A stretch of DNA of 64,000 nt, taken from Ignavibacteria bacterium. GTDB taxonomy: Bacteria > Bacteroidota > Ignavibacteria > Kapaibacteriales > Kapaibacteriaceae. Under the pieces are notes generated by a model that made no database searches, was not told where the DNA came from, and saw only the letters and a program-made list of their open reading frames with translations. Shown here piece after piece: positions 24,240 through 32,459 of the stretch. The number at the start of each line of letters is the position of its first letter. Within the stretch, counting starts at the first letter, position 1. The position numbers and the translations under genes were made by a program. The stretch lies in NCBI GenBank assembly GCA_016707005.1, contig JADJIQ010000001.1, positions 246,001 to 310,000 on the forward strand, given 5' to 3'.

Positions 24240-27200
24240 CTACAACGCTGTCATCGTTGCCTTTACACTTCGAGCGAGGGCCGGACGAAGGTCTGTGGGA
24301 ACGGTGGACGTAACATCGTCGAGTGTACGTGTGAGGTCTTCGCTGAAGGTGCGCAGACGTGGCAGTACGTCAGCAATGATCGGGGCATCGCTCGGTACTT
24401 CAATGGTCACCTTACCAAGGTTGAGGAAGAGAGCAATGATCTCGGCCTCTTCTTGTGATGCACAGTCGATCACGGTGTCTTGGCGAGCCCCCTTCCAACA
24501 TGTTACACGCCATCCGAACATGGTGCCATCGACTTCTGCGCGTGTGAGTCCGGTGTCGACGATGATGGTCCTGCGATGTTCTTCGGGGAGTTGTTCGAGA
24601 AGGGGCGTGTACCACTGACGCAATGGCTTGATCTTATGCTTGCGCTCGAGTTCGTTGGCAAGGGCGTTGGTGAGGTGACGGACGTTGCTTGGACGGTTCC
24701 ACCAGGCAAAGGCGAAACGATAGACCCAACGTTGTTCTTCGTCGGTAAGTGCAAAGACGTCCTGCATGAGCCACTCATCAAGCTTGCGACGATCGCGGTG
24801 GATGGTTTCCTGACGTACACTGTCGGATGATGCGGCACCAAGCTCGGCAACGAGGGAACGAATGGGTCTGCGCGACAATTGGGCGTGACGCTTGAGATCG
24901 ATGGCGTCAAGAATGGTATCAGTTGGAACAGGAAACTCCTGGGCATCCCGCACGGTGATATCAAGAACGTTGTCTTCCAAGCGCACGAGTTCCGTGAGGA
25001 AGAGTCCCATGGAGGAATTCATCCACAAGGTCAAGGCATCAGCACGCGTTGGCTCGTGGAGTGTGATCCCAATGAAGGCATCGGTGATATAGGCCTGCAC
25101 GGAATTGGCACACACCAACCATCTGTCGCTTTGATGTTTGGGAATGATGAGATGAGGTGTGGCAGGGGGCTGTAGGTGCCACCACACTTCGCGGTGACGT
25201 ACCGATGAGCGCAAATGAATGCCGTCTCGCTCTGCACGTTCAATGCGTGTTAGTACGTTGGTTCCGGCAAGTTCTGTACGATCGGTAGGCAGGAGCAGAA
25301 GCCTGCGGTCCGAATGGGGAAGTCCAAGCATGGTCTCTACATCATCGGCTGATGTGAGGATGATATTGTCGCGCACTGACCCGTCATCCATCGCGCGTTG
25401 CCAATACTGCATCTCGAGATCGTCATTGGCGATGTCATGAGTATTGGGTGCAAAGAGGTCGTTGGCACCGGTCCGCATGCCCCCTGACACATCGGCGATA
25501 TCCTTGAGCGAGCGGAGGTGTGGTCCGGTCTTCACTAGGATCGATGCAAGAATGTCAGGAGGAATCAGGAAGTCCTCCCATGATGGTCGCTCACGCAACG
25601 TGGTCTGACCCACCATTCGTACAACGGCCTCATCGTTGAGCTTGCCACGCTCGGATGCATCGAGGTAGGCAACGAATTCATCGAGGGCCTTGAGACGTGC
25701 TTGTTCGAGATCGCGCGATGCCTTTGATGTAGGGAAGAAGGCAGCGATCGGACGTCTCAGATAGACAAATCGAGCAGGGGGCTCCTGCACCGTACCCTCG
25801 GGGAGTTTGCGCGCAATAACACAACACACACCGGTATCGGGTTCTGCGAGCGCTTCTGCGTCACTGACCACAACCCACTCTACGGCAAATCGCGAGGTGA
25901 GTGCGTATCGCATGGCGTCGTACTCTTCGTCGTGCAGGCTCGACATAGGAAGGAATAGCACGATCACGCCGTTATCGGCAATGGGCATTCTACTGAGAAG
26001 GAGTCGGAGTCGGTGACGGTCATGATGATCCGTCGACGAGGCAACAACAAGATCCCACGGTGTCTTCGAAACCTTGGTGTCCCGCAAGATCCGCACATCA
26101 TTGGTGGCGTCGAGCCTCCCGCTGGATCGCAACACCACGGCACGCTCATCATCGGCTGAAGGGGCGTAGATGCGTGCGTCGCAGGTGTCGCTGCCCGACA
26201 TCAAGATCTGTCGTACGCTTGCAAGTCCCTGGGTTGGACCGAGCTCAAGCATGGTCATCTTCCCACTGATACGTCCACGCACATGGATCACGGCACGCAG
26301 CGCTAGGTCGATTGCATCGATCGTTGGAACACTCGTCCGCTGTACGCGCGCGCACCGCTGAAGGACGGCATCAACAGCTCGATGAAGCTCGGTATCAGAG
26401 AGACGTTCCGGATCGAAGCGATGCAGGAAATGCACGAGATCCGCCAAGGTCATACGGAACATGGCCTCACGCTTGGGCAAGACATGCACATCATCCACAC
26501 GTGACGGAAGCATTGCAAAGCCCCTTCGTCTGGCTTGACGGAAGAAAGCGCCTACCAGGTCGAGCATGAGATCGGCACTCTGCGTTCCGTACGGAATGGA
26601 GAGTCGGTCTATCTCTCCCGGCTTGCGCAGCTGCATGAGGACGTAGGCCAATACACTTGTACCGAGACGAAGTGCGGCGTCACGCTGACCGATTGTGGCA
26701 TCGGTGCAAAGCACCATATCGTCAAAGAGGGAGGTAACGCGCTCAGCAAAGAATGCAGAGGCGTCCTTGACGCGTTGCGCGGGGTCGAGCGCGGAATCAA
26801 TGTTCAGCCACGACAGCGAATGTTTGATCGCTGTACCAACGTTCATCGACGAAGCAGCAACACGTACGTCATCAAGCGATTGAATATCGCCCCCTGCCTG
26901 CCATCCTACCACCTGATCCTCATCGGGCATGCGGCGGGTAACAGCGTCGGTGCGGTAGGTAACCACTCGACGGAAATTCGTGAGCATGAAGTACGGGGCC
27001 TGCAGGCGCGAGGCAACACTGCGGAGTCGGTCCCGCGGTACATCATCGAACGGACTCTCTGCCGGGAGCAGGGCGTCAAGCACGCAGAGGACATTGCCGC
27101 TCTTTTCATCCCGTACCACCGTGAACGTGCCCTCTACGCTGGAATGATCCTCGGCCTTCATCGTTGCGAGTCCACGATCGATGGCGTCACGAACACAAAG

Positions 27201-27254
27201 TGCAAGGACGGCCCGGGCATCAACGATGCCTCTCAAATGTGCGGTGTTATCCAT
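24240..27254 (-). CDS. Eco57I/type IIG-like DNA methylase homologue lacking catalytic motifs
   Basis: 1004 residues. Residues ~43-102 (FTVVRDEKSGNVLCVLDALL ... PYFMLTNFRRVVTY) resemble the N-terminal region of Eco57I/type IIG enzymes. Residues ~195-490 have the layout of an N6-adenine methylase, but motif I is LELGPTQGLAS (~336-346) in place of the DPxxGxG pattern, and the NPPY position reads DLVVASSTD (~401-409). Residues ~577-780 keep a full target-recognition-like domain (SGGMRTGANDLF, GIHLRSSVRHREVWWHL, NVLDITVRDAQEFPVP). A ~200-residue helical C-terminus follows. It overlaps the upstream phosphohexomutase gene by 8 bp. Probably a non-catalytic DNA-binding derivative; no nuclease or other restriction gene is adjacent. 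Confidence 0.7.
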   Translation of the reverse strand: MDNTAHLRGIVDARAVLALCVRDAIDRGLATMKAEDHSSVEGTFTVVRDEKSGNVLCVLDALLPAESPFDDVPRDRLRSVASRLQAPYFMLTNFRRVVTYRTDAVTRRMPDEDQVVGWQAGGDIQSLDDVRVAASSMNVGTAIKHSLSWLNIDSALDPAQRVKDASAFFAERVTSLFDDMVLCTDATIGQRDAALRLGTSVLAYVLMQLRKPGEIDRLSIPYGTQSADLMLDLVGAFFRQARRRGFAMLPSRVDDVHVLPKREAMFRMTLADLVHFLHRFDPERLSDTELHRAVDAVLQRCARVQRTSVPTIDAIDLALRAVIHVRGRISGKMTMLELGPTQGLASVRQILMSGSDTCDARIYAPSADDERAVVLRSSGRLDATNDVRILRDTKVSKTPWDLVVASSTDHHDRHRLRLLLSRMPIADNGVIVLFLPMSSLHDEEYDAMRYALTSRFAVEWVVVSDAEALAEPDTGVCCVIARKLPEGTVQEPPARFVYLRRPIAAFFPTSKASRDLEQARLKALDEFVAYLDASERGKLNDEAVVRMVGQTTLRERPSWEDFLIPPDILASILVKTGPHLRSLKDIADVSGGMRTGANDLFAPNTHDIANDDLEMQYWQRAMDDGSVRDNIILTSADDVETMLGLPHSDRRLLLLPTDRTELAGTNVLTRIERAERDGIHLRSSVRHREVWWHLQPPATPHLIIPKHQSDRWLVCANSVQAYITDAFIGITLHEPTRADALTLWMNSSMGLFLTELVRLEDNVLDITVRDAQEFPVPTDTILDAIDLKRHAQLSRRPIRSLVAELGAASSDSVRQETIHRDRRKLDEWLMQDVFALTDEEQRWVYRFAFAWWNRPSNVRHLTNALANELERKHKIKPLRQWYTPLLEQLPEEHRRTIIVDTGLTRAEVDGTMFGWRVTCWKGARQDTVIDCASQEEAEIIALFLNLGKVTIEVPSDAPIIADVLPRLRTFSEDLTRTLDDVTSTVPTDLRPALARSVKATMTAL

Positions 27255-28593
27255 TGATCAGGGAGCGAACGCGGGAAACAAGTTCATTGGCTTCATCTCG
27301 AGAAGGGGCTTCTGCAATGATGCGCATAATGGGTTCGGTGTTGGACGCACGCACATGGACCCAACGGTCGGGCCAGGCAGCATGTACTCCGTCATCCGTG
27401 GAGAGTGTAGCATCAGAGAATGACGTAACAACGGAAAGACGGAGTGACTCTAGATCGAAGCCCTGAGGGAGGTCGATCTTGGTCTTGACCATTTCATACT
27501 GCGGAAGTTTGGCACATGCCTGACCAAGCGTGGTGTTGCGGTGACGCAGCAGGGCCGAGATAAGACCGAGACCAACAATGCTGTCACGTCCGGCATGGCA
27601 CGCCGGATAGATCACACCGCCGGAACCTTCACCGCCGATCACGGCATTCACGCGTTGCATCATACGTACAACATTGATCTCGCCAACAGCCGCGCGATGG
27701 GTAACGTATCCATGTTCGACGGCAATGTCATCCACAGCTCGCGTCGTGGAATAATTCACCACCACGTCGCCTCGTGTTCCAAGGGCCATCACAGCCTCCG
27801 TTGCAAGGGTGATGGTGCGTTCTTCTCCAATTGGCGTGCCTGTTTCATCGAACAGAACCAATCGATCGGCATCGGGATCAACAGCCACTCCGAATGCAGC
27901 CGCGTGTTCCCGAACGGCATCACCGAGTTGCGTGAGATTCTCCGAGATCGGCTCCGGTACGTGTGGGAATACTCCCGAGCCATCGGCGAACAACCTGATA
28001 ACAGTGTATCCGAGAGCTTCCAAGAGAGCCGGCACGATGAATGAGCCTGAGCAATTCACGGCGTCAACAACAACACGTTCTCCGTTGGCCTTTGGCGCAG
28101 AACGAACAGCATCAAGATCGAGAACTCGGTCGATGTGCAACTCTGCTGCATCATCAACAAGTTCGAGGTTGCCCGATTGTTGATCGGCGGAGAGAGGGAA
28201 GGATCGTTGATCGACGGCCGACCAAAGTTTTGAGTTAGCAGTAGCATCAAGGAAGACGCCCCCTTCATCGAGGAACTTCAATCCATTCCACGGAGCAGGA
28301 TTGTGCGAAGCCGTTATCGCAATGCCACCAACAGCATCGGAATGTTCGGTCATCAGCTGAACTGTCGGTGTGGTGGCCATACCCAGCACACGCACTGTGC
28401 GTCCAGCGGCACGTAGGGCACCAACAACCACGTGCTCTATCCACAGGCCGCTTGGACGTCCATCCCTGCCAAGTACGATTGGTCCAGGTGGCAGGATGGC
28501 AGCAAAACCAAGGGCATAGTCGGCCACAAGAGATGGGGTAAGATCATCACCAAGAGTTGCACGCAGACCGGAGATCGAGCGGATGAAGGACAT
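27247..28593 (-). CDS. phosphoglucomutase/phosphomannomutase family (GlmM-like)
   Basis: This 448-residue phosphohexomutase has the active-site serine loop GIAITASHNPAPWNG, the metal loop VDPDADRLVLF, the sugar-specificity loop GGEGSGGV and the phosphate-binding RASNTEPIMRII. It could be GlmM (phosphoglucosamine mutase, cell-wall precursor supply) or a broader PGM/PMM; the exact sugar is not decided. It overlaps the downstream methylase-like gene by 8 bp and follows the aminopeptidase gene by 30 bp. Confidence 0.88.
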   Translation of the reverse strand: MSFIRSISGLRATLGDDLTPSLVADYALGFAAILPPGPIVLGRDGRPSGLWIEHVVVGALRAAGRTVRVLGMATTPTVQLMTEHSDAVGGIAITASHNPAPWNGLKFLDEGGVFLDATANSKLWSAVDQRSFPLSADQQSGNLELVDDAAELHIDRVLDLDAVRSAPKANGERVVVDAVNCSGSFIVPALLEALGYTVIRLFADGSGVFPHVPEPISENLTQLGDAVREHAAAFGVAVDPDADRLVLFDETGTPIGEERTITLATEAVMALGTRGDVVVNYSTTRAVDDIAVEHGYVTHRAAVGEINVVRMMQRVNAVIGGEGSGGVIYPACHAGRDSIVGLGLISALLRHRNTTLGQACAKLPQYEMVKTKIDLPQGFDLESLRLSVVTSFSDATLSTDDGVHAAWPDRWVHVRASNTEPIMRIIAEAPSRDEANELVSRVRSLING

Positions 28594-28623
28594 GGAATAC
28601 AGGTACAGTTCGTAAAGGTTGTG

Positions 28624-30012
28624 TTAAGGGGCTTTCCCAACCACCGCTTCGATCTCGTCAGCAGTGCGGACGAGTTTCTCCGACATGTTCACCGGACCGT
28701 TCTTTGTAATGAGAATGTCGTCTTCGATCCTCACGCCAATGTTCCACCACTTTCGGTCGCACGGTGAACCTTCCGGAATGTAGACGCCGGGTTCAACGGT
28801 GATAACAGAGTTCTCCTTGAGCGGACCGCTTGTTCCCGGATCATGTACGTCAAGTCCGAGGTAGTGGGATGTGCCATGGTTGAAATATCGACCAACCTGT
28901 TCAAGACTGTCGATGATCCCTAGTTCCATCATTCTCCGTGCGATCACAGCCTTCGCAGCGGCATGTGGTGCACGGAACGCTTCACCCATACGAGATGCAG
29001 CGATTCCGGAGTCTTGCGCTTCGAGAACCATATTGTAGATCAGACGTTGCTCACGAGAGAACGTGCCATTGAGTGGGATGGTTCGCGTGATATCGGCTGT
29101 GTAGCCATGATACTCCGCACCACAATCTGCAAGGACAAGATCATTGCTCTGTGTTGTTCTGCGGTTGGTGGTGTAGTGCAGAATGCAGGCGTTGTAGCTT
29201 GAACCAACGATCGACGGATAGCCAACATCCTCAGCCCCTTGTCGCTTGAATGCATACTCCATGAGGGCTTCGAGTTCATACTCCTTCATGCCCGGACGTG
29301 CGCCACGCATCAGAGAGTAGTGACCTTCAATCGAGATGTCGATGGCGCGCTGCATCAGGCGGAGTTCCGCTGTGTCTTTCACCTCACGCATACGTGCGAG
29401 AACGGACATCGGGGTCTTGAGAACGATGGAGCTGTTGCGCTCCTTCATCCACTTCTTGATGTCAACATCGGTGTAGACGTTTCGACCAACGAGAGGAATG
29501 TTCAGTGCCTTTGTAGGAAGTGTTGCAACGTGGACGGTGTCTGTTCCACCAAGAAGGGAATCCAACATGGCTGACATGGCAGACACCGGCAGTGCCGTAT
29601 CGAGACGGAGATGTTCCATGACCTCTGCCGGTCCCATCGTTACGCCTTGCCACACTTCTCTCGACGGATTGCGCTCCTTGATGAAGAGCACTTCGCGGAA
29701 TGTGCGTTGTCCGATCTGAACACCTCGTGGAACGAGCAATAACGTTGCACCCGGTACCGTGACTCCGGTGAGGTAGAGCATGTCGGAACCCTGTCGGTAT
29801 TCGTAATCAACATCGTTCTGTCGGTTACGCACATCTGCAGAGAAAACGATGGCGATGTTCTGCGCCGACATCGATGTTAGCACGCGTTCTCTGCGTTCCT
29901 TGTAGACGTGCGGAGGAATAAGGTCCGTGTCGTAGACCTCGTACCGAAACGTTTGCGCATCCACGGCGCTCATCACGAACATCATCGACAACAGAAGAAG
30001 GATCGATCTCAT
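28624..30012 (-). CDS. secreted Xaa-Pro aminopeptidase (M24)
   Basis: This 462-residue aminopeptidase P-like protein has a signal peptide (MRSILLLLSMMFVMSAVDAQ). It has the N-terminal creatinase-like domain (DYEYRQGSDMLYLTGV) and a pita-bread metallopeptidase domain with all five dinuclear-metal ligands: ADCGAEYHGYTADITRT (two Asp), HGTSHYLGLDVHDPG (His), TVEPGVY (Glu) and GVRIEDD (Glu). It is predicted to be periplasmic and to remove N-terminal residues before proline. A TATTTTG box lies 5 nt before its ATG, suggesting its own promoter inside the gene run. Confidence 0.92.
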   Translation of the reverse strand: MRSILLLLSMMFVMSAVDAQTFRYEVYDTDLIPPHVYKERRERVLTSMSAQNIAIVFSADVRNRQNDVDYEYRQGSDMLYLTGVTVPGATLLLVPRGVQIGQRTFREVLFIKERNPSREVWQGVTMGPAEVMEHLRLDTALPVSAMSAMLDSLLGGTDTVHVATLPTKALNIPLVGRNVYTDVDIKKWMKERNSSIVLKTPMSVLARMREVKDTAELRLMQRAIDISIEGHYSLMRGARPGMKEYELEALMEYAFKRQGAEDVGYPSIVGSSYNACILHYTTNRRTTQSNDLVLADCGAEYHGYTADITRTIPLNGTFSREQRLIYNMVLEAQDSGIAASRMGEAFRAPHAAAKAVIARRMMELGIIDSLEQVGRYFNHGTSHYLGLDVHDPGTSGPLKENSVITVEPGVYIPEGSPCDRKWWNIGVRIEDDILITKNGPVNMSEKLVRTADEIEAVVGKAP

Positions 30013-30017
30013 TGTCG

Positions 30018-30024
30018 CAAAATA
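30018..30024 (-). promoter_or_regulatory. putative -7 box TATTTTG for the aminopeptidase gene
   Basis: It reads TATTTTG-CGACA-ATG on the minus strand, in the 24-bp gap after comF. Confidence 0.4.
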
Positions 30025-30036
30025 CCGCTCAACACG

Positions 30037-30768
30037 TCACACGGCTGCACAGAGCGTTGCGGCCTCCACCCGGACGGCTCCTGCCTCCAGGAGGGCCATG
30101 GCGCAGGTGTTAAGCGTAGCCCCCGTGGTGAGCACGTCATCCACCAATACGATGTGGCGTCCGCGAACCAATTCGGGCTTGGGGACCACAAAAGCCCCTT
30201 CCATGTTCCGAAGTCGTTGGTGCTCGTTTTGGGACGTCTGTGTTGGCGTGTATCGTTGTCTGATAACGGCATCGGGAGGGAGTAGGGGGCGAGATGATGC
30301 AACCGACCATCCCTGAGCAATGAGCTCCGCCTGATTGTACCCGCGCTCTCGTCGGCGTCCGGCGTGAATGGGCACGCCGAGGATGTGTGCATCCGGCGGG
30401 AGATTCTCCAGTTCCGGGTGACGTGCCAGCCAAGCACCAAGATCGCGGGCGAGTCTGGTTCGCCCCTTATACTTTACGGCATAGATGGCATTGTCGATCG
30501 TTGTGCCGGTACCCACTGCCCAGAGTGCGTGAACGGCCGAGAGTGCCAGGTCATCCGGGGCGAAATGTCGAAGCAGCAATACCGCCAACTCCGTGCTCGA
30601 CGGGGCAGGAGGGTGATGCAGGAGTTCTGAGTCTGCGATGCCGCGTATGAGTTGCGGCTCTGTACCGAGATACCGTCCGCTCAACAGGCAGTGGGGCGGA
30701 AACCAGACGTGACCGAGTGCGCTGAGAATGTCATGTGCGCCTCGGACAACCGTGCCGAGAGCGCGCAT
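30037..30768 (-). CDS. comF: ComF family phosphoribosyltransferase-like protein
   Basis: This 243-residue protein has the PRPP-binding motif HIVLVDDVLTTGATLN at the C-terminus and the ComF signature GYNQAELIAQGW plus AIYAVKYKGRTRLARDLG. The N-terminal region keeps only one cysteine (PPHCLLSG) of the usual zinc-finger set. ComF is needed for DNA uptake or processing in competent bacteria. It lies 3 bp after the tryptophan dioxygenase gene. Confidence 0.88.
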   Translation of the reverse strand: MRALGTVVRGAHDILSALGHVWFPPHCLLSGRYLGTEPQLIRGIADSELLHHPPAPSSTELAVLLLRHFAPDDLALSAVHALWAVGTGTTIDNAIYAVKYKGRTRLARDLGAWLARHPELENLPPDAHILGVPIHAGRRRERGYNQAELIAQGWSVASSRPLLPPDAVIRQRYTPTQTSQNEHQRLRNMEGAFVVPKPELVRGRHIVLVDDVLTTGATLNTCAMALLEAGAVRVEAATLCAAV

Positions 30769-30771
30769 GGT

Positions 30772-31842
30772 TCATCCTCGAGCTTCGTTAACGAATTGCA
30801 GTCGAGTGGCGATCTCTGCAGGCAACTCCGGCGTTACATCACTCGGGACGAGGAAGGACGAAAGAGATGTGAGGTCATCGAACACACGTTGGCGGATAGC
30901 CGTCTGCATTAGGTAGTCGTGACCGCTGGAGCCCCCTGTACCAACACGCATCCCGATCATTCTGCTTACCATCAAGGTGTGGCGGAACCGCCAGAGTGAG
31001 ACCAGCTTGTCCAACTCGATGATGGCGTCGAGGAATCGATACGGAGTGTGAAGAAGGGGCTTATCACGGTACGATGATATGAAGAGTGTCGCCAGCGTGG
31101 CTCTTTGTGACATTCTGCGTGTTCCGTTGGCAACGAGTTCGGCATAACTGTCCGACTCGAACAGGGCCAAGAAGCCCCGTTCATTGGCATCGATCTGTGC
31201 AAGAGCATCTGTAGGATCGGTGCCTTCTGTAGCGCTGAGTGATCGAACCTCTGAGCGATCGTTCTCCAACATCGACAGTACGGCGGTCTTGTAAGCATCC
31301 CAGAAAGCGTATTTGCCACTCTCCATGAAGGGGATCTGTTCCAGCCAACGTTCGATGGCTCCAAACAAGGTTGTGCCCTTGGTGGCTGCATCGAGTTGTT
31401 GACGGTGTGCTTCTGAGAGGGCCTCGGTGTAGTGCTTCAACACGCGCTTTTGCTCTGGTACACCGAGTGTGCGTTCAAGCACGCGCCATTGCATTGATTG
31501 GAAGCCACTTGCCGGATTGAGGTAGGCGCGGAAGTCCATGAAGTCGCCCGGAGACATCGTCTCGATCAACGTGAACTGATTGACGAGGTGTTCCATGATG
31601 CGGTTCACACGCTGAACGCGAGCAAGACACAGGGCAACATCGGATTCCGGAACATATTCACGATCAAGCAGCGAGATCACCGATCCAACCTCCACCAAGA
31701 CCTGTTTGAACCACAGCTCAAAGGTTTGATGGGTGATGATAAACAACATCTCGTCGTGGGCGGGATGTCCGTGTTTATCGCTTTCAGGATGCTGTGAATC
31801 CAGCAACGTATCAAGCGCCAGATATTCGGAATAGTAGGCCAT
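30772..31842 (-). CDS. kynA: tryptophan 2,3-dioxygenase
   Basis: This 356-residue heme enzyme has the distal segment HDEMLFIITHQTFELWFKQ with the active-site His, SGFQSMQWRVLE, and the proximal-heme segment WRFRHTLMVSRMIGMRVGTGGSSG. It opens the indole ring of L-tryptophan to N-formylkynurenine. No other kynurenine-pathway gene lies in the window, so the downstream fate is unknown. It is separated by 2-3 bp from its neighbours on both sides. Confidence 0.94.
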   Translation of the reverse strand: MAYYSEYLALDTLLDSQHPESDKHGHPAHDEMLFIITHQTFELWFKQVLVEVGSVISLLDREYVPESDVALCLARVQRVNRIMEHLVNQFTLIETMSPGDFMDFRAYLNPASGFQSMQWRVLERTLGVPEQKRVLKHYTEALSEAHRQQLDAATKGTTLFGAIERWLEQIPFMESGKYAFWDAYKTAVLSMLENDRSEVRSLSATEGTDPTDALAQIDANERGFLALFESDSYAELVANGTRRMSQRATLATLFISSYRDKPLLHTPYRFLDAIIELDKLVSLWRFRHTLMVSRMIGMRVGTGGSSGHDYLMQTAIRQRVFDDLTSLSSFLVPSDVTPELPAEIATRLQFVNEARG

Positions 31843-31844
31843 GA

Positions 31845-32459
31845 TCAGTGCACATCCTGAGTGTCAAAAACAGCTGTTTGTGCGATGAGGTCATGAAGTG
31901 CGAGTCGGGCCGTAGAGAGCGCAGCGAAACATCCGAAGAAGATCACAACGCTTGCAAAGGAACCGATGCCTTCAAAGAAACCGAGGGCCGGCAGTAGAGC
32001 GACCACTTGAAGCAGGGCGCTGAGATTCTTGATGCCATACCGCTTGAGGAAGAGAGCAATGTTGCCTGCTCGGCCATCTTGGTGAGCAACCACGATCCGA
32101 AGAATGCGCTTGCCGGGAGAGGCGCCGGTGATGCCTTCGATGAGTGGGTAGCATACGCTTACGACAAGACTTGCCAGGATCAATCCGCCCATCATCGATT
32201 GAACGAGATCTTGAATGCTGGAGTCGATGCCGATCATGTCGTAGATCGACAGGACCTCGTTGATCTGCTCTTGGATCGGACCGCCAACTTGTACCTCCAT
32301 GGCCATGAGCAGCAGCCCAATACCAAGCATCACGGTTAGACTGATCAAGCCGTCGATCAGGAATGCTACGAGTCGTTTCCCAAAACCGATACGGATGTAT
32401 TCGATGGGAGGTGTAGATGGAGCGCCGAAAGGATTGGACGAATAGTCAGGTTGTTGCAC
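31845..32459 (-). CDS. RDD family membrane protein
   Basis: This 204-residue protein opens with the RDD motif region GFGKRLVAFLIDGLISL. It has three to four transmembrane helices and a second conserved patch TGASPGKRILRIVVAHQDGR. The N-terminal ~20 residues are Pro/Ser-rich. Function is unknown; RDD proteins have been linked to ion transport. It overlaps the upstream methyltransferase/MTHFR gene by 14 bp. Confidence 0.85.
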   Translation of the reverse strand: MQQPDYSSNPFGAPSTPPIEYIRIGFGKRLVAFLIDGLISLTVMLGIGLLLMAMEVQVGGPIQEQINEVLSIYDMIGIDSSIQDLVQSMMGGLILASLVVSVCYPLIEGITGASPGKRILRIVVAHQDGRAGNIALFLKRYGIKNLSALLQVVALLPALGFFEGIGSFASVVIFFGCFAALSTARLALHDLIAQTAVFDTQDVH

